From contig NZFS01000013.1 in NCBI GenBank assembly GCA_002690725.1, positions 5,559 through 59,647 on the forward strand: a stretch of DNA of 54,089 nucleotides, written 5' to 3'. The translations under genes were made by a program, and so were the position numbers. Of the stretch, positions 33,926 through 43,201 are shown in pieces; position 1 is the stretch's first letter, and each line of letters begins with the position of its first letter. Below the pieces are notes generated by a model that saw only the letters and a list, made by a program, of their open reading frames with translations, ran no database searches and was not told the DNA's origin. The DNA is from Gammaproteobacteria bacterium (lineage in GTDB: Bacteria; Pseudomonadota; Gammaproteobacteria; Magnimaribacterales; D2472).

Positions 33926-36790
33926 ATGTTTAGTTTAGAAGATCAAAAATACATTGAATTATTAGACCTTAATGCACAAATATATACCGAATCTAAATTC
34001 AATTGCAAGCATATTCATCTAGATTCTAAAAGTGATGAAAAAGTGTTTATGGTTGCCTTTAGAACTATACCTGAAGATTCGACTGGCGTAGCTCATATTC
34101 TTGAACATACTGCACTATGTGGCTCAAAAAAATATCCTGTTAGAGATCCTTTTTTTATGATGATCAGAAGATCTTTGAATACTTTCATGAATGCATTTAC
34201 TTCAAGTGATTGGACGGCATACCCTTTTGCAACCCAAAATGATAAAGATTTTAAGAATTTATTAAGCGTATATTTGGACTCATCATTTTTCCCTAATTTA
34301 GATGAATTAGACTTTTTACAAGAAGGTCATAGATTAGAATTTGTTGAGAAAGATAACTCCAATAGTGATTTAGAAATTAAAGGTGTTGTTTTTAATGAAA
34401 TGAAAGGCGCAATGAGTTCCATTACAAGTCAGTTGTGGCATGGTTTATCAAGACATCTTTATGATTCGTCAACATATAAGCATAACAGTGGAGGAAATCC
34501 AGAAGATATTTTAGATTTAACACATGACTATCTTGTAAATTTCCATAAAAAACATTACCACCCCTCAAATGCAACATTTTTTACATTTGGAAAATTAAAT
34601 CCTGAAGATATTCAAAATTATATTCAAGAAAATGTATTGGTAAATTTTGAGCCCTCTAAAGAAAATATTAATGTAAAAAATGAAAATAGAATTTCACAGC
34701 CAAAAATAGTTACAGAATATTATAATCCAATGCCAAATGATGAAAATAATCATCATGTTGTCTTAAGCTGGCTTCTTGGAGAAAGTCATAATCCTGTTGA
34801 ACTTCTAGAATCATATCTAATGTCTAATATACTTCTGGATAATTCAGCCTCGCCCCTAAGAAAAGCGTTAGAAAATACTAAATTGGGAAAATCATTATCT
34901 CCGTTGACTGGTTTAGAGGCTGATCATAAAGAACTTGTTTTTGCAGCAGGACTTGAAGGTGTTGATTCTGATAAACAACTAGAAGTTGAGCAATTAATAT
35001 TGGATTGTTTAAAAGACGTTGTTTCAAGTGGGCTTTCAGAGGGACTTATTAATTCCTCCTTGCATCAGTTAGAAATCAAACAAAGGGAGATTTCTGGATC
35101 AGGACTTCCTTATGGATTGCAGATCATGCTCGGATGTCTTCCAGCTTGTTTACATAATGATGATCCTCTTAAAGTACTAGATTTAGATGCTTCTTTTAAC
35201 GTAATTAAAAAAAATCTTAAAAAAGATAAATATATCGAGAATATCATTCAGAAAAAAATAATTGATAATCAACACAGAGTTAATTATTCATTAGCGCCAG
35301 ATGTTAATTTTAATAAAATAAATGAAAATAAAATAAAAGATAAAATTGAGAAAAAATGAAAAGAATTATCTCAAGGAGAAAAAGATAGAATCCTAGAGCT
35401 GACAAAAAATTTAGAACAAAGACAGGAAAAAATTGACAATCCTGAGATATTACCGAAAGTTACTAAAGATGATATTCCCACAATAAGAAGTTATCCAAAT
35501 TCAAAAACATATAAAAATGATAATAAAAATTATTTTTATAATGTTGGGACGAATGGAATTACATATCATTCGATACTTTTGCCATGTAAGAAACTGTCTA
35601 TGGATGAATTTAAAGTTGCATCGTTATTTACAAATACATTAACTGACGTTGGAATTGGAAATAAAAGTTATGAAGAAATACAAAAAATTCAGTCGGCGTT
35701 CACAGGTGGTATTTCATCAAGTTTTACACTTATACCAAATAAAGACCTCTCTGCACATACTTTGGCACTCAAGATTACTTCAAAATCACTTGAGAAAAAT
35801 GAAAAAAATATGCAAGAACTTATGGTAGAGACAGCCAAAGATGCAAACTTCTCTGATAAAAATAGAATTAAGGATATGCTTAATTTTATATCTTCAGATA
35901 ATGATAAATCACTTATTCAAAATGGACATGTTCTGGCTATGAGTAATGCGGCGGCTCAAATTAATAACATATCCTCAACAAATGACTTTACATCTGGAGT
36001 TAATTACATTTCAAATACAGGGCAGCTTTCAAAAAGCATAAACAAAACATCAGTATTTGATAATTATGTTGAGTTATTAAATAGTATTAAAAATAAAATT
36101 AGTTCTAATCCTATGTATACTTTTACAGCTTCATCGTTAGACATAAAAAAATCAAATATTAATTTTGAATTTAATGAATCTAAAGAGGTTTTCGATACTC
36201 AAGATTATTTTGATATTCAACAGAAATCTATAGGGTGGATTACAGGTGCTCAAGTAAGTTATTGCGCAGAAGTTTTCCCAACAGTTGATTATTTACATGA
36301 TGATGCTGCTGCATTAAGTGTTTTAGGAGCAGTATTAAGAAATGGATATCTTCATTCCGCAATTCGAGAAAAAGGTGGAGCATATGGTTCTGGTGCTATG
36401 CAAGATTCAAATAATAAAGTATTTAAATTTTTCTCTTATCGTGATCCAAGATGTTCAAATACTTTTGATGATTTTAAAAAATCTAGGGAGTGGTCTCTTA
36501 AAGATATTTCTCAAGATCAACTCGATGAAGGTGTTTTAGGCATAATTTCAAGTATTGATAAGCCATTATCACCTTTTGGTGAAGCAATGAGTGATTTCTC
36601 AAATAATCTTGATAAAAAAGATAAAGAAAAAAGGCTATATTTCAGATCTAAAGTTAAAGAATGCACTTTGGATAATTTAACTAACGTCTCAAGAAAATAT
36701 TTGTTCAATGAGTCAAAAAAATCAGTCATTGCAGGCGAAAATTACATTGAAGAAATGGAAAGTTTAGGTTTAGAAATTAAAAATATTTAA
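33926..36790 (+). pseudogene. M16C presequence-protease-like metallopeptidase with internal TGA
   Basis: Zinc metallopeptidase related to PreP/Cym1 (insulinase family, M16C). The inverted zinc motif H-x-x-E-H is HILEH with CGSKKYPVRDPFFMMIRRS and a downstream EMKGAMSS; the second half has LREKGGAYGSGAMQD-like IREKGGAYGSGAMQD and FFSYRDPR. The frame is interrupted by a single TGA at 35357-35359, after residue 477; the same frame stays open from 35360 to 36790. Without that stop it would be 954 residues, normal for the family. The TGA falls in the charged linker between the two M16 halves (KDKIEKK, stop, KELSQGEKDRILEL). An AAGGAG lies at 35373-35378 but no ATG/GTG follows at a usable distance; the first in-frame TTG is at 35579. 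Confidence 0.85.
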
Positions 36791-37411
36791 TCAAAAAAAG
36801 AAAAACTTTTTTCTTTTGAGTTCTTTTGCACAACCCCAGTATTGCTTTTGATATTTTGTAGATCTTCCTTGAACCCTATCAGCAACTTTTATTAACCACT
36901 GCTTCTTTCTATATGTCTTCTTTTTGAAGCCGGTGTAACCCTCGTGATAAGCAAGATACAGTGACCTTGCATCTGTTTTTTCAAATCCCTGATAATAACC
37001 TTTACTAGCATACCAACCAATAAAATCTGCAGAATCTTGAAAGTTTTTTCTACTGGCTCGAGTATTTCCAGTTTCATCCTTATAATCCTCCCAAGTTTTT
37101 GTAAGTGCTTGAGAGTATCCAACTGCTGATGATGGTCTAAACCAAGGAATAAAACCAAGAATTTTTTCTCTATCAGGCCTTGCATCTGCCTGAAAGCTCG
37201 ATTCTTGGTAAACAAACGACATCAAAACATATGGAGGGATTTTCCATCTTTTTTCACTCCTAATTACTGCTTTGTACCAACTTTTTTTTTCTTTAAAAAT
37301 TAAGCAAATATTATCCGGATTTTCGGGTGGTTTGGTTACACAGGAATTTAACACTGTTATCATTAACAAAAAAATAAGATGATTTAATCTAAATTTTTTC
37401 ATCTTCATCAA
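36791..37411 (-). CDS. Lytic transglycosylase-like lipoprotein (SLT domain)
   Basis: About 206 residues. A lipoprotein leader (FLLMITVLNSC, L-N-S-C lipobox) precedes an SLT-type lysozyme-like domain: PPYVLMSFVYQESSFQADA with the catalytic Glu in the QESSF motif, SSAVGYSQALTKTWEDY, and YLAYHEGYTGF. It should cleave peptidoglycan with formation of 1,6-anhydro-muramyl ends. The 5' end overlaps the DNA ligase gene by 23 bp; an ATG at 37402 is also possible. The stop codon adjoins that of the convergent peptidase gene with no gap. Confidence 0.85.
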   Translation of the reverse strand: MMKMKKFRLNHLIFLLMITVLNSCVTKPPENPDNICLIFKEKKSWYKAVIRSEKRWKIPPYVLMSFVYQESSFQADARPDREKILGFIPWFRPSSAVGYSQALTKTWEDYKDETGNTRASRKNFQDSADFIGWYASKGYYQGFEKTDARSLYLAYHEGYTGFKKKTYRKKQWLIKVADRVQGRSTKYQKQYWGCAKELKRKKFFFF

Positions 37412-38678
37412 AACCTCTAAAATTTTTAAATCTAGGGAACCTTAAGCTGTAATTCTCGCTTTCTATGCTTTGCGTAATTGCATCTGCTCTTATTTCAATC
37501 ATTCTTCCAATTAATCTATCTTTGGCAGTCCAAAATTTTTCACGCTCACTATCGGTTAGGCCACTACCAACACTTAAAGAAAAAAACTTTCCATCGTCTT
37601 TACCCTCAACAAAAAAAGCACCTAGCTTGCCTTCATGTTTTCCAGAGCCCTCTTGTATATCAATAATCTTAAGTGTTACTTCAATGAATGGTTTTATTTT
37701 TAACCAAGCATGGCTTCTTTTGCATTCATAAAAGTTGTCATTAGGTTTTATCATTAAGCCTTCAAATCCTTTATCAAGAGCCTCTTTATTCATATCAGAA
37801 AACTTTTGTTGACCAATTTCTTGATCAAAATTAATGATTTCATAATCAACTAGCTTTATAGAAGAATCAAATGTTTTTGAAAGTTTATTTAGTTGCTCTT
37901 TTCTCTCAATAGTATTTAGTTTGCTTTTTCCTGTATTAAATTCCTTAAATGGTAAAATATCAAACAGCGCAAGATAAGCATCATCAGTTTTGGCTCCAGA
38001 CTTTCTATACACCTGTTTCATCAATGCCTGAAAATCATCACTCATAATTTCACCATCAAAAACTAAACCATTGTATTCAGGCTTACTTAAAGCTTCTTCT
38101 ATATGGGGAAAATTACTAAAAATTTTGCCGTTGCGACTGTATAAAATGGCCTGTCCATTTTTTACAATTCCTATTACTCTTACGCCGTCATACTTGTACT
38201 CAACTAAGCAATCACCTTTTATTTTTTTTGGATGTTTTGCGCCATCATGAGCTAGCATGCATGAAAAAATTGGTATCCTAAATTTTAAACTGTTCTTTTT
38301 TGCAACATTGTTTACAGTTTTCTCGCTGACTCCACATCTAAGGTCTTTGATCAATATTCTTCTGTACCAGTCATTCCATTGAATAATAGAAGAAGATTCA
38401 ATTAATTTAATAATAAGATCTCTTGCTGCATGACCAGTTTTGTCTCTTTTAATTAATAAACTAGCAGCATTTTGAAATTCATCCCAATCAAGACCAGGAC
38501 CGTCACTTTTACATTCAGGAACCTGTTTGACACCAAAGGTAACAAGAGGATCGAGACACATAGATAAACCTTCTTGAAAGATTTTATCCTCTAAGTGCAT
38601 TTCAATAACGCTTTCTTTAAATAATCTACTGTTATTACTTTCAAGTTCTTGAATAATTTCCCAAGGTTTTATTGTCAT
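37389..38678 (-). CDS. ATP-dependent DNA ligase, T4-phage-like, at the ligA position
   Basis: 429 residues with every nucleotidyltransferase motif of ATP-type ligases: motif I YKYDGVR with Lys162 as adenylation site, III VFDGEIMS (Glu210), IIIa YLALFDILPF, IV KGFEGLMIKP, V AWLKIKPF, and a C-terminal OB domain with SLRFPRF. About 140 residues precede motif I and include TGHAARDLIIKLI and RRILIKDLRCGVSEKTVNNV, which parallel T4 ligase (RDLECG; motif Lys at 159). It lacks the zinc-finger, HhH and BRCT domains of NAD-dependent LigA. It lies 4 bp after zipA, exactly where ligA sits in other gammaproteobacteria (smc-zipA-ligA), so it is probably the replicative ligase. Confidence 0.92.
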   Translation of the reverse strand: MTIKPWEIIQELESNNSRLFKESVIEMHLEDKIFQEGLSMCLDPLVTFGVKQVPECKSDGPGLDWDEFQNAASLLIKRDKTGHAARDLIIKLIESSSIIQWNDWYRRILIKDLRCGVSEKTVNNVAKKNSLKFRIPIFSCMLAHDGAKHPKKIKGDCLVEYKYDGVRVIGIVKNGQAILYSRNGKIFSNFPHIEEALSKPEYNGLVFDGEIMSDDFQALMKQVYRKSGAKTDDAYLALFDILPFKEFNTGKSKLNTIERKEQLNKLSKTFDSSIKLVDYEIINFDQEIGQQKFSDMNKEALDKGFEGLMIKPNDNFYECKRSHAWLKIKPFIEVTLKIIDIQEGSGKHEGKLGAFFVEGKDDGKFFSLSVGSGLTDSEREKFWTAKDRLIGRMIEIRADAITQSIESENYSLRFPRFKNFRGFDEDEKI

Positions 38679-38682
38679 AGGA

Positions 38683-39306
38683 TTAAGCTCCTACAGTTTT
38701 ATTTTTATTTAATTGTTTTAATCTTGCGATGTCTTGTGCTTTCGATTCAACGTGAGATATCATTTGTTTAGAAATTGGTGTTCGATCTTGATCACATAAT
38801 GTTGCATCGAATTTATCCGAAAACGCTAAAGCAAATTCAATCATTTGTTTTACAGTATTATATGGATCTAAAGTAGAATATAGATCGGCAACAATTGTTA
38901 CTGCAAATGTTTGAGTTATTTCCTCAAATGTTCCGGGCTTTAAAGCATTAATTACTCTAAATTTTTCGACTCCATCTTCATAAAATACATAATAGTTATT
39001 AGTGTTAACTGCGCCAAGATTTGAAAGAAAGCCAATTATTTGATTAATATCAAACATGGATCTATCCATAGATATTAAGTTTAAAATTACTAATTCTTGT
39101 TCTTTTGAAACCTCTTTGTAAAAGTTAAAAGATTCTTGTTTTTTTGGAATTTCTTGAGAAATATTCAAGGTATTTGTATCAGATACTTTTTCGATTTTAA
39201 TCTTTAATTTTCCATCGTTAGATATCTTTCTAATATATAAAAAAACAATTATTAAAAATATTAATACTGCCAATCCAATTAAATATATTTGTGAGTTTAT
39301 AGCCAT
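38683..39306 (-). CDS. zipA: Cell division protein ZipA
   Basis: Membrane anchor of FtsZ in the gammaproteobacterial divisome. One N-terminal transmembrane helix (about residues 5-25), a short charged linker (only about 40 residues; E. coli has over 150) and a C-terminal ZipA domain: QELVILNLISMDRSMFD, YYVFYEDGVEKFRVINALKPG and TVKQMIEFALAFSDKFD. 207 residues against 328 in E. coli; the shortening is in the linker. It follows smc directly (stop/start adjacent) and precedes the ligase by 4 bp. Confidence 0.88.
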   Translation of the reverse strand: MAINSQIYLIGLAVLIFLIIVFLYIRKISNDGKLKIKIEKVSDTNTLNISQEIPKKQESFNFYKEVSKEQELVILNLISMDRSMFDINQIIGFLSNLGAVNTNNYYVFYEDGVEKFRVINALKPGTFEEITQTFAVTIVADLYSTLDPYNTVKQMIEFALAFSDKFDATLCDQDRTPISKQMISHVESKAQDIARLKQLNKNKTVGA

Positions 39307-41505
39307 CTATGATTCAGCTAATTCTAGAGCTTGATTTACATCGACTGATACCATTCTTGAAACACCAGCTTCTTGCATTGTAACTCCCATAAGATGATCG
39401 CTTCTTTCCATAGAAACTTTATTATGTGTGATAAAAATAAATTGTACATTCTTTGACATTTCTTCAACCATATCAATAAATCTTAATGTATTTAAATCAT
39501 CTAATGGAGCGTCAACTTCATCAAGTAAACAAAAAGGTGCCGGATTTAATTCGAAAAATGCAAAAACTAAAGCTAATGCTGTAAGAGCCTTTTCACCTCC
39601 AGACAACTGAGATATTGAAGAATTTTTCTTTCCTGGGGGTCTCGCCATTAAAATTACGCCAGCATTAAGAGCATCATCATCAGTCAAGGTAAGTTCTGCC
39701 ACACCACCACCAAATAATTTTGGAAACATTTCTTTCAGTTTTAAGTTTACTAAATCAAAACTTTCTTTAAAAATTGTCTTAGTCTCTTGATCAATTTTTC
39801 TTATTGCTGCACTTAATTTATCGAGAGCCTCAGTTAAATCATCATATTGTTTATCTAATTCTTCTTTTCTTTTGGTCTCTTCTTGAATCTCCTCTGGAGC
39901 AGCTAGATTTATCGCGCCTAATTTAATAATCTTGGTTTCAAGTTCAGCTAATTTGTTTTCAAGATCCTCAATATTTTTATTTTCATAATGTGAAAAGTCT
40001 ATTGTTTCAATATCAATACCAGCTTGCTCAAGTTTTTTATTTGAATTGTCTAAATTAATTTCATATGTTTTTTGTTCTATTCTTATGTTGGTAATTTTTT
40101 CAGAGATCGATCTGGCATCTAAATCTGATATTGATTTTTTATTTTCAAATTCTCTAAGCTGTTCATTAAATTTGGATTGTTTTTGTCTTAAAGATATCAG
40201 GATGGATTCAGCATTCGAACTTTTTTCTGCTAAATCTTTCATCTCATTTTCAATTAATTTTTTTTGATTTTCATCGCTTAATATTTGCCTTTCAAGTTCA
40301 CTTTGTCGCGAAAAATATTCTTCTGTTAATGTTTTTGATTGCTTGGTTGCAATATTTAATATGTCTATAAGCAAATTTTTTAGCTTTTTTGCTTTTTGGA
40401 GAATATCTTCATTATTTATTGCATATTTCTCAATTGTTCTAATAATGCCATCTAAGATATGCATTGCTTTCTCACTTGGACTTAACTCATCAAAATTCTT
40501 TTCAGTTTCCTTCGCTTTCTCATAACTTTGCTTTACTTTTTCAAGATCTGATTTTGTATCTTGTTCATTTTTATTGATATTGAGAAGATTTGCCTCTCTT
40601 TTTGCTATTTCAGCACCAATTGTGTAAAAATTCTTTTGAGCAATTTCATATTCATTTAAAGTGGATTCATTTTCTGTTCTAAATTTATCTATTTGAGATT
40701 GCGTTGTATCAGACTCTGCATTTTTAATTTTAAGATCTCTATTTAACGAATCTAATTTTTTTTGAAGACTGTCTCTGCTTGTTTTGGCTTCTATTGAAAA
40801 TAAAACCGCTTTATCAAGTTCTAACTCTGCTTTTTTTTCTTTAAGTGAATTATATTTTTCAGCAGCTTTTGCTTGATTTTCTAATCTTTTTATCATTCTA
40901 CCAATTTCATCTTTAATATCTTTTACTCTTGATAAATTTTCTTTTGTTCTTTTAATTCTTGATTCTGTTTCTCTTCTTCTCTCTCTATATTTAGAAACAC
41001 CAGCTGCTTCTTCAATATGAGTGCGGAGTTCATCTGGTTTTGCGCTTACAAGATTACTTACCATGCCCTGTTCAATAATTGCATAGGAACTTGGGCCAAG
41101 TCCTGTTCCAAGAAATATATCTTGAACATCTCTTCTTCGACACTTTATATTATTTATGAAGTAATTCGATTGAGCGTCTCTTGTCATTACTCTTTTGATT
41201 GAAACTTCATTAAATGAGATGTATTCACCACCAATCTTTCCAAGTGAATTATCAAATAAAAGTTCAATGCTACACTGACCTGATGCTTTTCTTTTTTCAG
41301 AACCATTAAAGATGACATCAACCATGGACTCACCTCTCAAATTCTTTGCAGACAGCTCTCCAAGGACCCATCTAACTGCATCAATTACATTAGATTTACC
41401 ACATCCATTTGGGCCAACAACTCCTACCATATTTGTAGGAAAAGAGATCTTCGTTGGATCTACGAAGCTTTTAAAACCTGATAGTTTTATGTGTTTTAGC
41501 TGCAT
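39307..41505 (-). CDS. smc: Short SMC chromosome segregation protein without recognisable hinge
   Basis: SMC ATPase that organises chromosomes for segregation. Both head halves are canonical: KLSGFKSFVDPT, Walker A GPNGCGKSN (31-39), YAIIEQGMVS, IEEAAGVSKYRERRRET; and, at the other end, KLGAINLAAPEE (528-539), signature QLSGGEKALTALAL (633 on) and Walker B CLLDEVDAPLDD (659-670). The middle is short: roughly residues 175-340 and 385-565 are coiled coil, separated by a short helical stretch (LSPSEKAMHILDGIIRTIEK). No SMC hinge domain can be recognised. Usual bacterial SMC has about 1,150-1,200 residues; this has 732. The frame is unbroken and the two arms are of similar length, so it looks like a real short form. 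Confidence 0.88.
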   Translation of the reverse strand: MQLKHIKLSGFKSFVDPTKISFPTNMVGVVGPNGCGKSNVIDAVRWVLGELSAKNLRGESMVDVIFNGSEKRKASGQCSIELLFDNSLGKIGGEYISFNEVSIKRVMTRDAQSNYFINNIKCRRRDVQDIFLGTGLGPSSYAIIEQGMVSNLVSAKPDELRTHIEEAAGVSKYRERRRETESRIKRTKENLSRVKDIKDEIGRMIKRLENQAKAAEKYNSLKEKKAELELDKAVLFSIEAKTSRDSLQKKLDSLNRDLKIKNAESDTTQSQIDKFRTENESTLNEYEIAQKNFYTIGAEIAKREANLLNINKNEQDTKSDLEKVKQSYEKAKETEKNFDELSPSEKAMHILDGIIRTIEKYAINNEDILQKAKKLKNLLIDILNIATKQSKTLTEEYFSRQSELERQILSDENQKKLIENEMKDLAEKSSNAESILISLRQKQSKFNEQLREFENKKSISDLDARSISEKITNIRIEQKTYEINLDNSNKKLEQAGIDIETIDFSHYENKNIEDLENKLAELETKIIKLGAINLAAPEEIQEETKRKEELDKQYDDLTEALDKLSAAIRKIDQETKTIFKESFDLVNLKLKEMFPKLFGGGVAELTLTDDDALNAGVILMARPPGKKNSSISQLSGGEKALTALALVFAFFELNPAPFCLLDEVDAPLDDLNTLRFIDMVEEMSKNVQFIFITHNKVSMERSDHLMGVTMQEAGVSRMVSVDVNQALELAES

Positions 41506-41530
41506 TTCAAGATTAAGTTAACCTAACCTA

Positions 41531-42316
41531 TTATAACTCCTGAGACTTTTTTAACCATTCATTTGAATCAATTTTATAAGTGTTAAATATCCTATTTTTA
41601 TCTAAGACAATTATGTTCTGGAGGTATAACTTTTCATTATTACTACCGCATATAACATCAATATTTAATTCTATAGATTCTTCATTTAAATATGCTGAAG
41701 CAAGATCAAATCCTGGAAGAACGCTGTCTAGATTAGTTAATTTTAAGTTTTGTATATTTATAAATTCTCTCTTTGCAATTGGTATCTTTGGGCCATTCAT
41801 TATCGATAAATTTATTTCTCCAGATGATATCTCGCATGGCTTCGTTGCATTAAAGTCTATTATAAAACTGGCATTTTTATATACTGGAAATTTTTCATCT
41901 CTAAGCAAAGTATACAATTGATAAAATATAATTTTCTCATCACTTGAAATAAAAAATCTCTCAGAAAAAGCAATTAGACTCTCAGCTGAGTTAAGTTTTT
42001 TTAAATCAATTGACTTAGTTATTAATCCAACTAACCAATTCTTAATTTCAACTTCATTAAATGAATCTTCAATTTCTTTTAAAAACTGAGTTGATATTTT
42101 TGAATCAACATAAATTTGATCAAAAATTTTATTATTTAATATTTGTTTTTTAACTGAGCCAACAAGGGCAAATTTACTTACAAATATAGTCAGACAAAAG
42201 CTAAGAACTAAAACTGAAATCCCAAAAATAATACCTTTGTTAGAAGTTTTTTGAGCAAACAAATATGCAATTATTGGTAATGAGGCCAATATTGTTAATA
42301 GATAAAAAATTGTCAT
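41531..42316 (-). CDS. CcmI-like protein at the end of the ccm cluster
   Basis: 261 residues: two N-terminal membrane helices (about 1-17 and 30-52), then a region that could hold degenerate helical repeats (NSAESLIAFSERFF) and a beta-rich C-terminal domain. Two N-terminal membrane helices followed by a periplasmic part are the layout of CcmI/CycH, which guides apocytochrome c to the CcmF/H ligase, and the position (start overlapping ccmH by 4 bp) is that of ccmI. The sequence itself is too diverged to be sure, and TPR motifs are not obvious. No symbol is given. Confidence 0.55.
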   Translation of the reverse strand: MTIFYLLTILASLPIIAYLFAQKTSNKGIIFGISVLVLSFCLTIFVSKFALVGSVKKQILNNKIFDQIYVDSKISTQFLKEIEDSFNEVEIKNWLVGLITKSIDLKKLNSAESLIAFSERFFISSDEKIIFYQLYTLLRDEKFPVYKNASFIIDFNATKPCEISSGEINLSIMNGPKIPIAKREFINIQNLKLTNLDSVLPGFDLASAYLNEESIELNIDVICGSNNEKLYLQNIIVLDKNRIFNTYKIDSNEWLKKSQEL

Positions 42317-42678
42317 GCTTTTTTTCTAAAAAGAAAAAATATCAATGTTAAAAATAAAAAAATAAAGGGTGAAAACCAAAGAATATATGTTTTGTTGTTA
42401 AATTCTGGTTGGTATAACGAATCTGGTCCAAATCTTGATGAAACATACTTTTTTATCTCTTGATCTGTTTTATTCTCATAAATCATTTGCGCAATCTTTA
42501 ACTTTAAATCTTCAGATACTGGAGCATTAGAGCTAGACAAAGAACCTGATGTACATTTCGGACATCTTATGTCCTTAATTAAATTATTGAATCTCGCTTC
42601 ATCAATTTCACTATCAAAGGAATATAAATTATCTGTAAAAGCATTCATTGTCACTATGCATAAAATAAAGAGCCTCAT
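42313..42678 (-). CDS. ccmH: Cytochrome c maturation protein CcmH
   Basis: Membrane-bound periplasmic thiol protein that helps reduce apocytochrome c for heme ligation. A leader peptide (MRLFILCIVTM...) is followed by the CcmH domain with its active-site pair in IRCPKCTSGSL, then SSSNAPVSEDLKLKIAQMI and EIKKYVSSRFGP, and a C-terminal membrane helix. I chose the ATG at 42678, 1 bp after the ccmG stop; an in-frame ATG at 42702 would overlap ccmG by 23 bp and put polar residues before the leader. About 121 residues, the CcmL-type short form without a TPR domain. Confidence 0.88.
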   Translation of the reverse strand: MRLFILCIVTMNAFTDNLYSFDSEIDEARFNNLIKDIRCPKCTSGSLSSSNAPVSEDLKLKIAQMIYENKTDQEIKKYVSSRFGPDSLYQPEFNNKTYILWFSPFIFLFLTLIFFLFRKKA

Positions 42679-42679
42679 G

Positions 42680-43201
42680 CTAAAACATTTTCCTTTCTTC
42701 AATTATAGGTAAAAAAACATCTTTCCATATTAAGTCATTAACCTCGCCCTGAAAGTGGGCAACAATTTGACCATTGCTAATTAAGAATGTTTCAGGCGCG
42801 CCAGTTACGCCAAGGTCTAGAGCAAGAGTCCCTTTAAAATCATGGATTATTGTTTTATATGGATTTCCATATTTATTCAACCAAATAACTGCATCCTCTC
42901 TCTCATCCTTATAATTAAGCCCAATAACTGGGATACCTTTTGAATTGAGTCTCATTAAATAAGGATGTTCAATAACACAAGTTATGCACCAACTTGCCCA
43001 AACATTTAAAACAAAATCACCACTAAAGAGATCAGTGTTTATAGTTTTAATGTTATCTAAATCTTTGAGTTCAAATTGTGGAATCTCATATATATCGTAA
43101 TCTGCACCTGGATAAGAATCCTCATTTGTCAGTAAAATAAAAAAAAGAAATATAAAACTCATTGGGATTATAAAGACTGATATTTTTAGCAAAAATTTCA
43201 T
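42680..43201 (-). CDS. ccmG: Cytochrome c maturation thiol:disulfide protein CcmG/DsbE
   Basis: Membrane-tethered thioredoxin-fold protein that reduces apocytochrome c or CcmH. 173 residues: an N-terminal anchor helix, then FVLNVWASWCITCVIEHP with active-site C-x-x-C, GIPVIGLNYKDEREDA and LGVTGAPETFLI with the cis-Pro, all characteristic of CcmG. Its ATG overlaps the ccmF stop by 4 bp. The DsbD/ScsB-type protein at 9.8-11.7 kb could supply its electrons. Confidence 0.94.
   Translation of the reverse strand: MKFLLKISVFIIPMSFIFLFFILLTNEDSYPGADYDIYEIPQFELKDLDNIKTINTDLFSGDFVLNVWASWCITCVIEHPYLMRLNSKGIPVIGLNYKDEREDAVIWLNKYGNPYKTIIHDFKGTLALDLGVTGAPETFLISNGQIVAHFQGEVNDLIWKDVFLPIIEERKMF

Noticed and set aside
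35356-35385. The ATG at 35356 as start of a separate C-terminal peptidase subunit
   Set aside because: It is in another frame and reaches a stop after about ten codons.
36796-36817. Hairpin AAAAGAAAAA/TTTTTCTTTT at the junction of the M16C and transglycosylase genes as a bidirectional terminator
   Set aside because: The stem is almost entirely A-T, the loop is about two bases and it is coding sequence (Lys/Phe codons), so it is probably composition.
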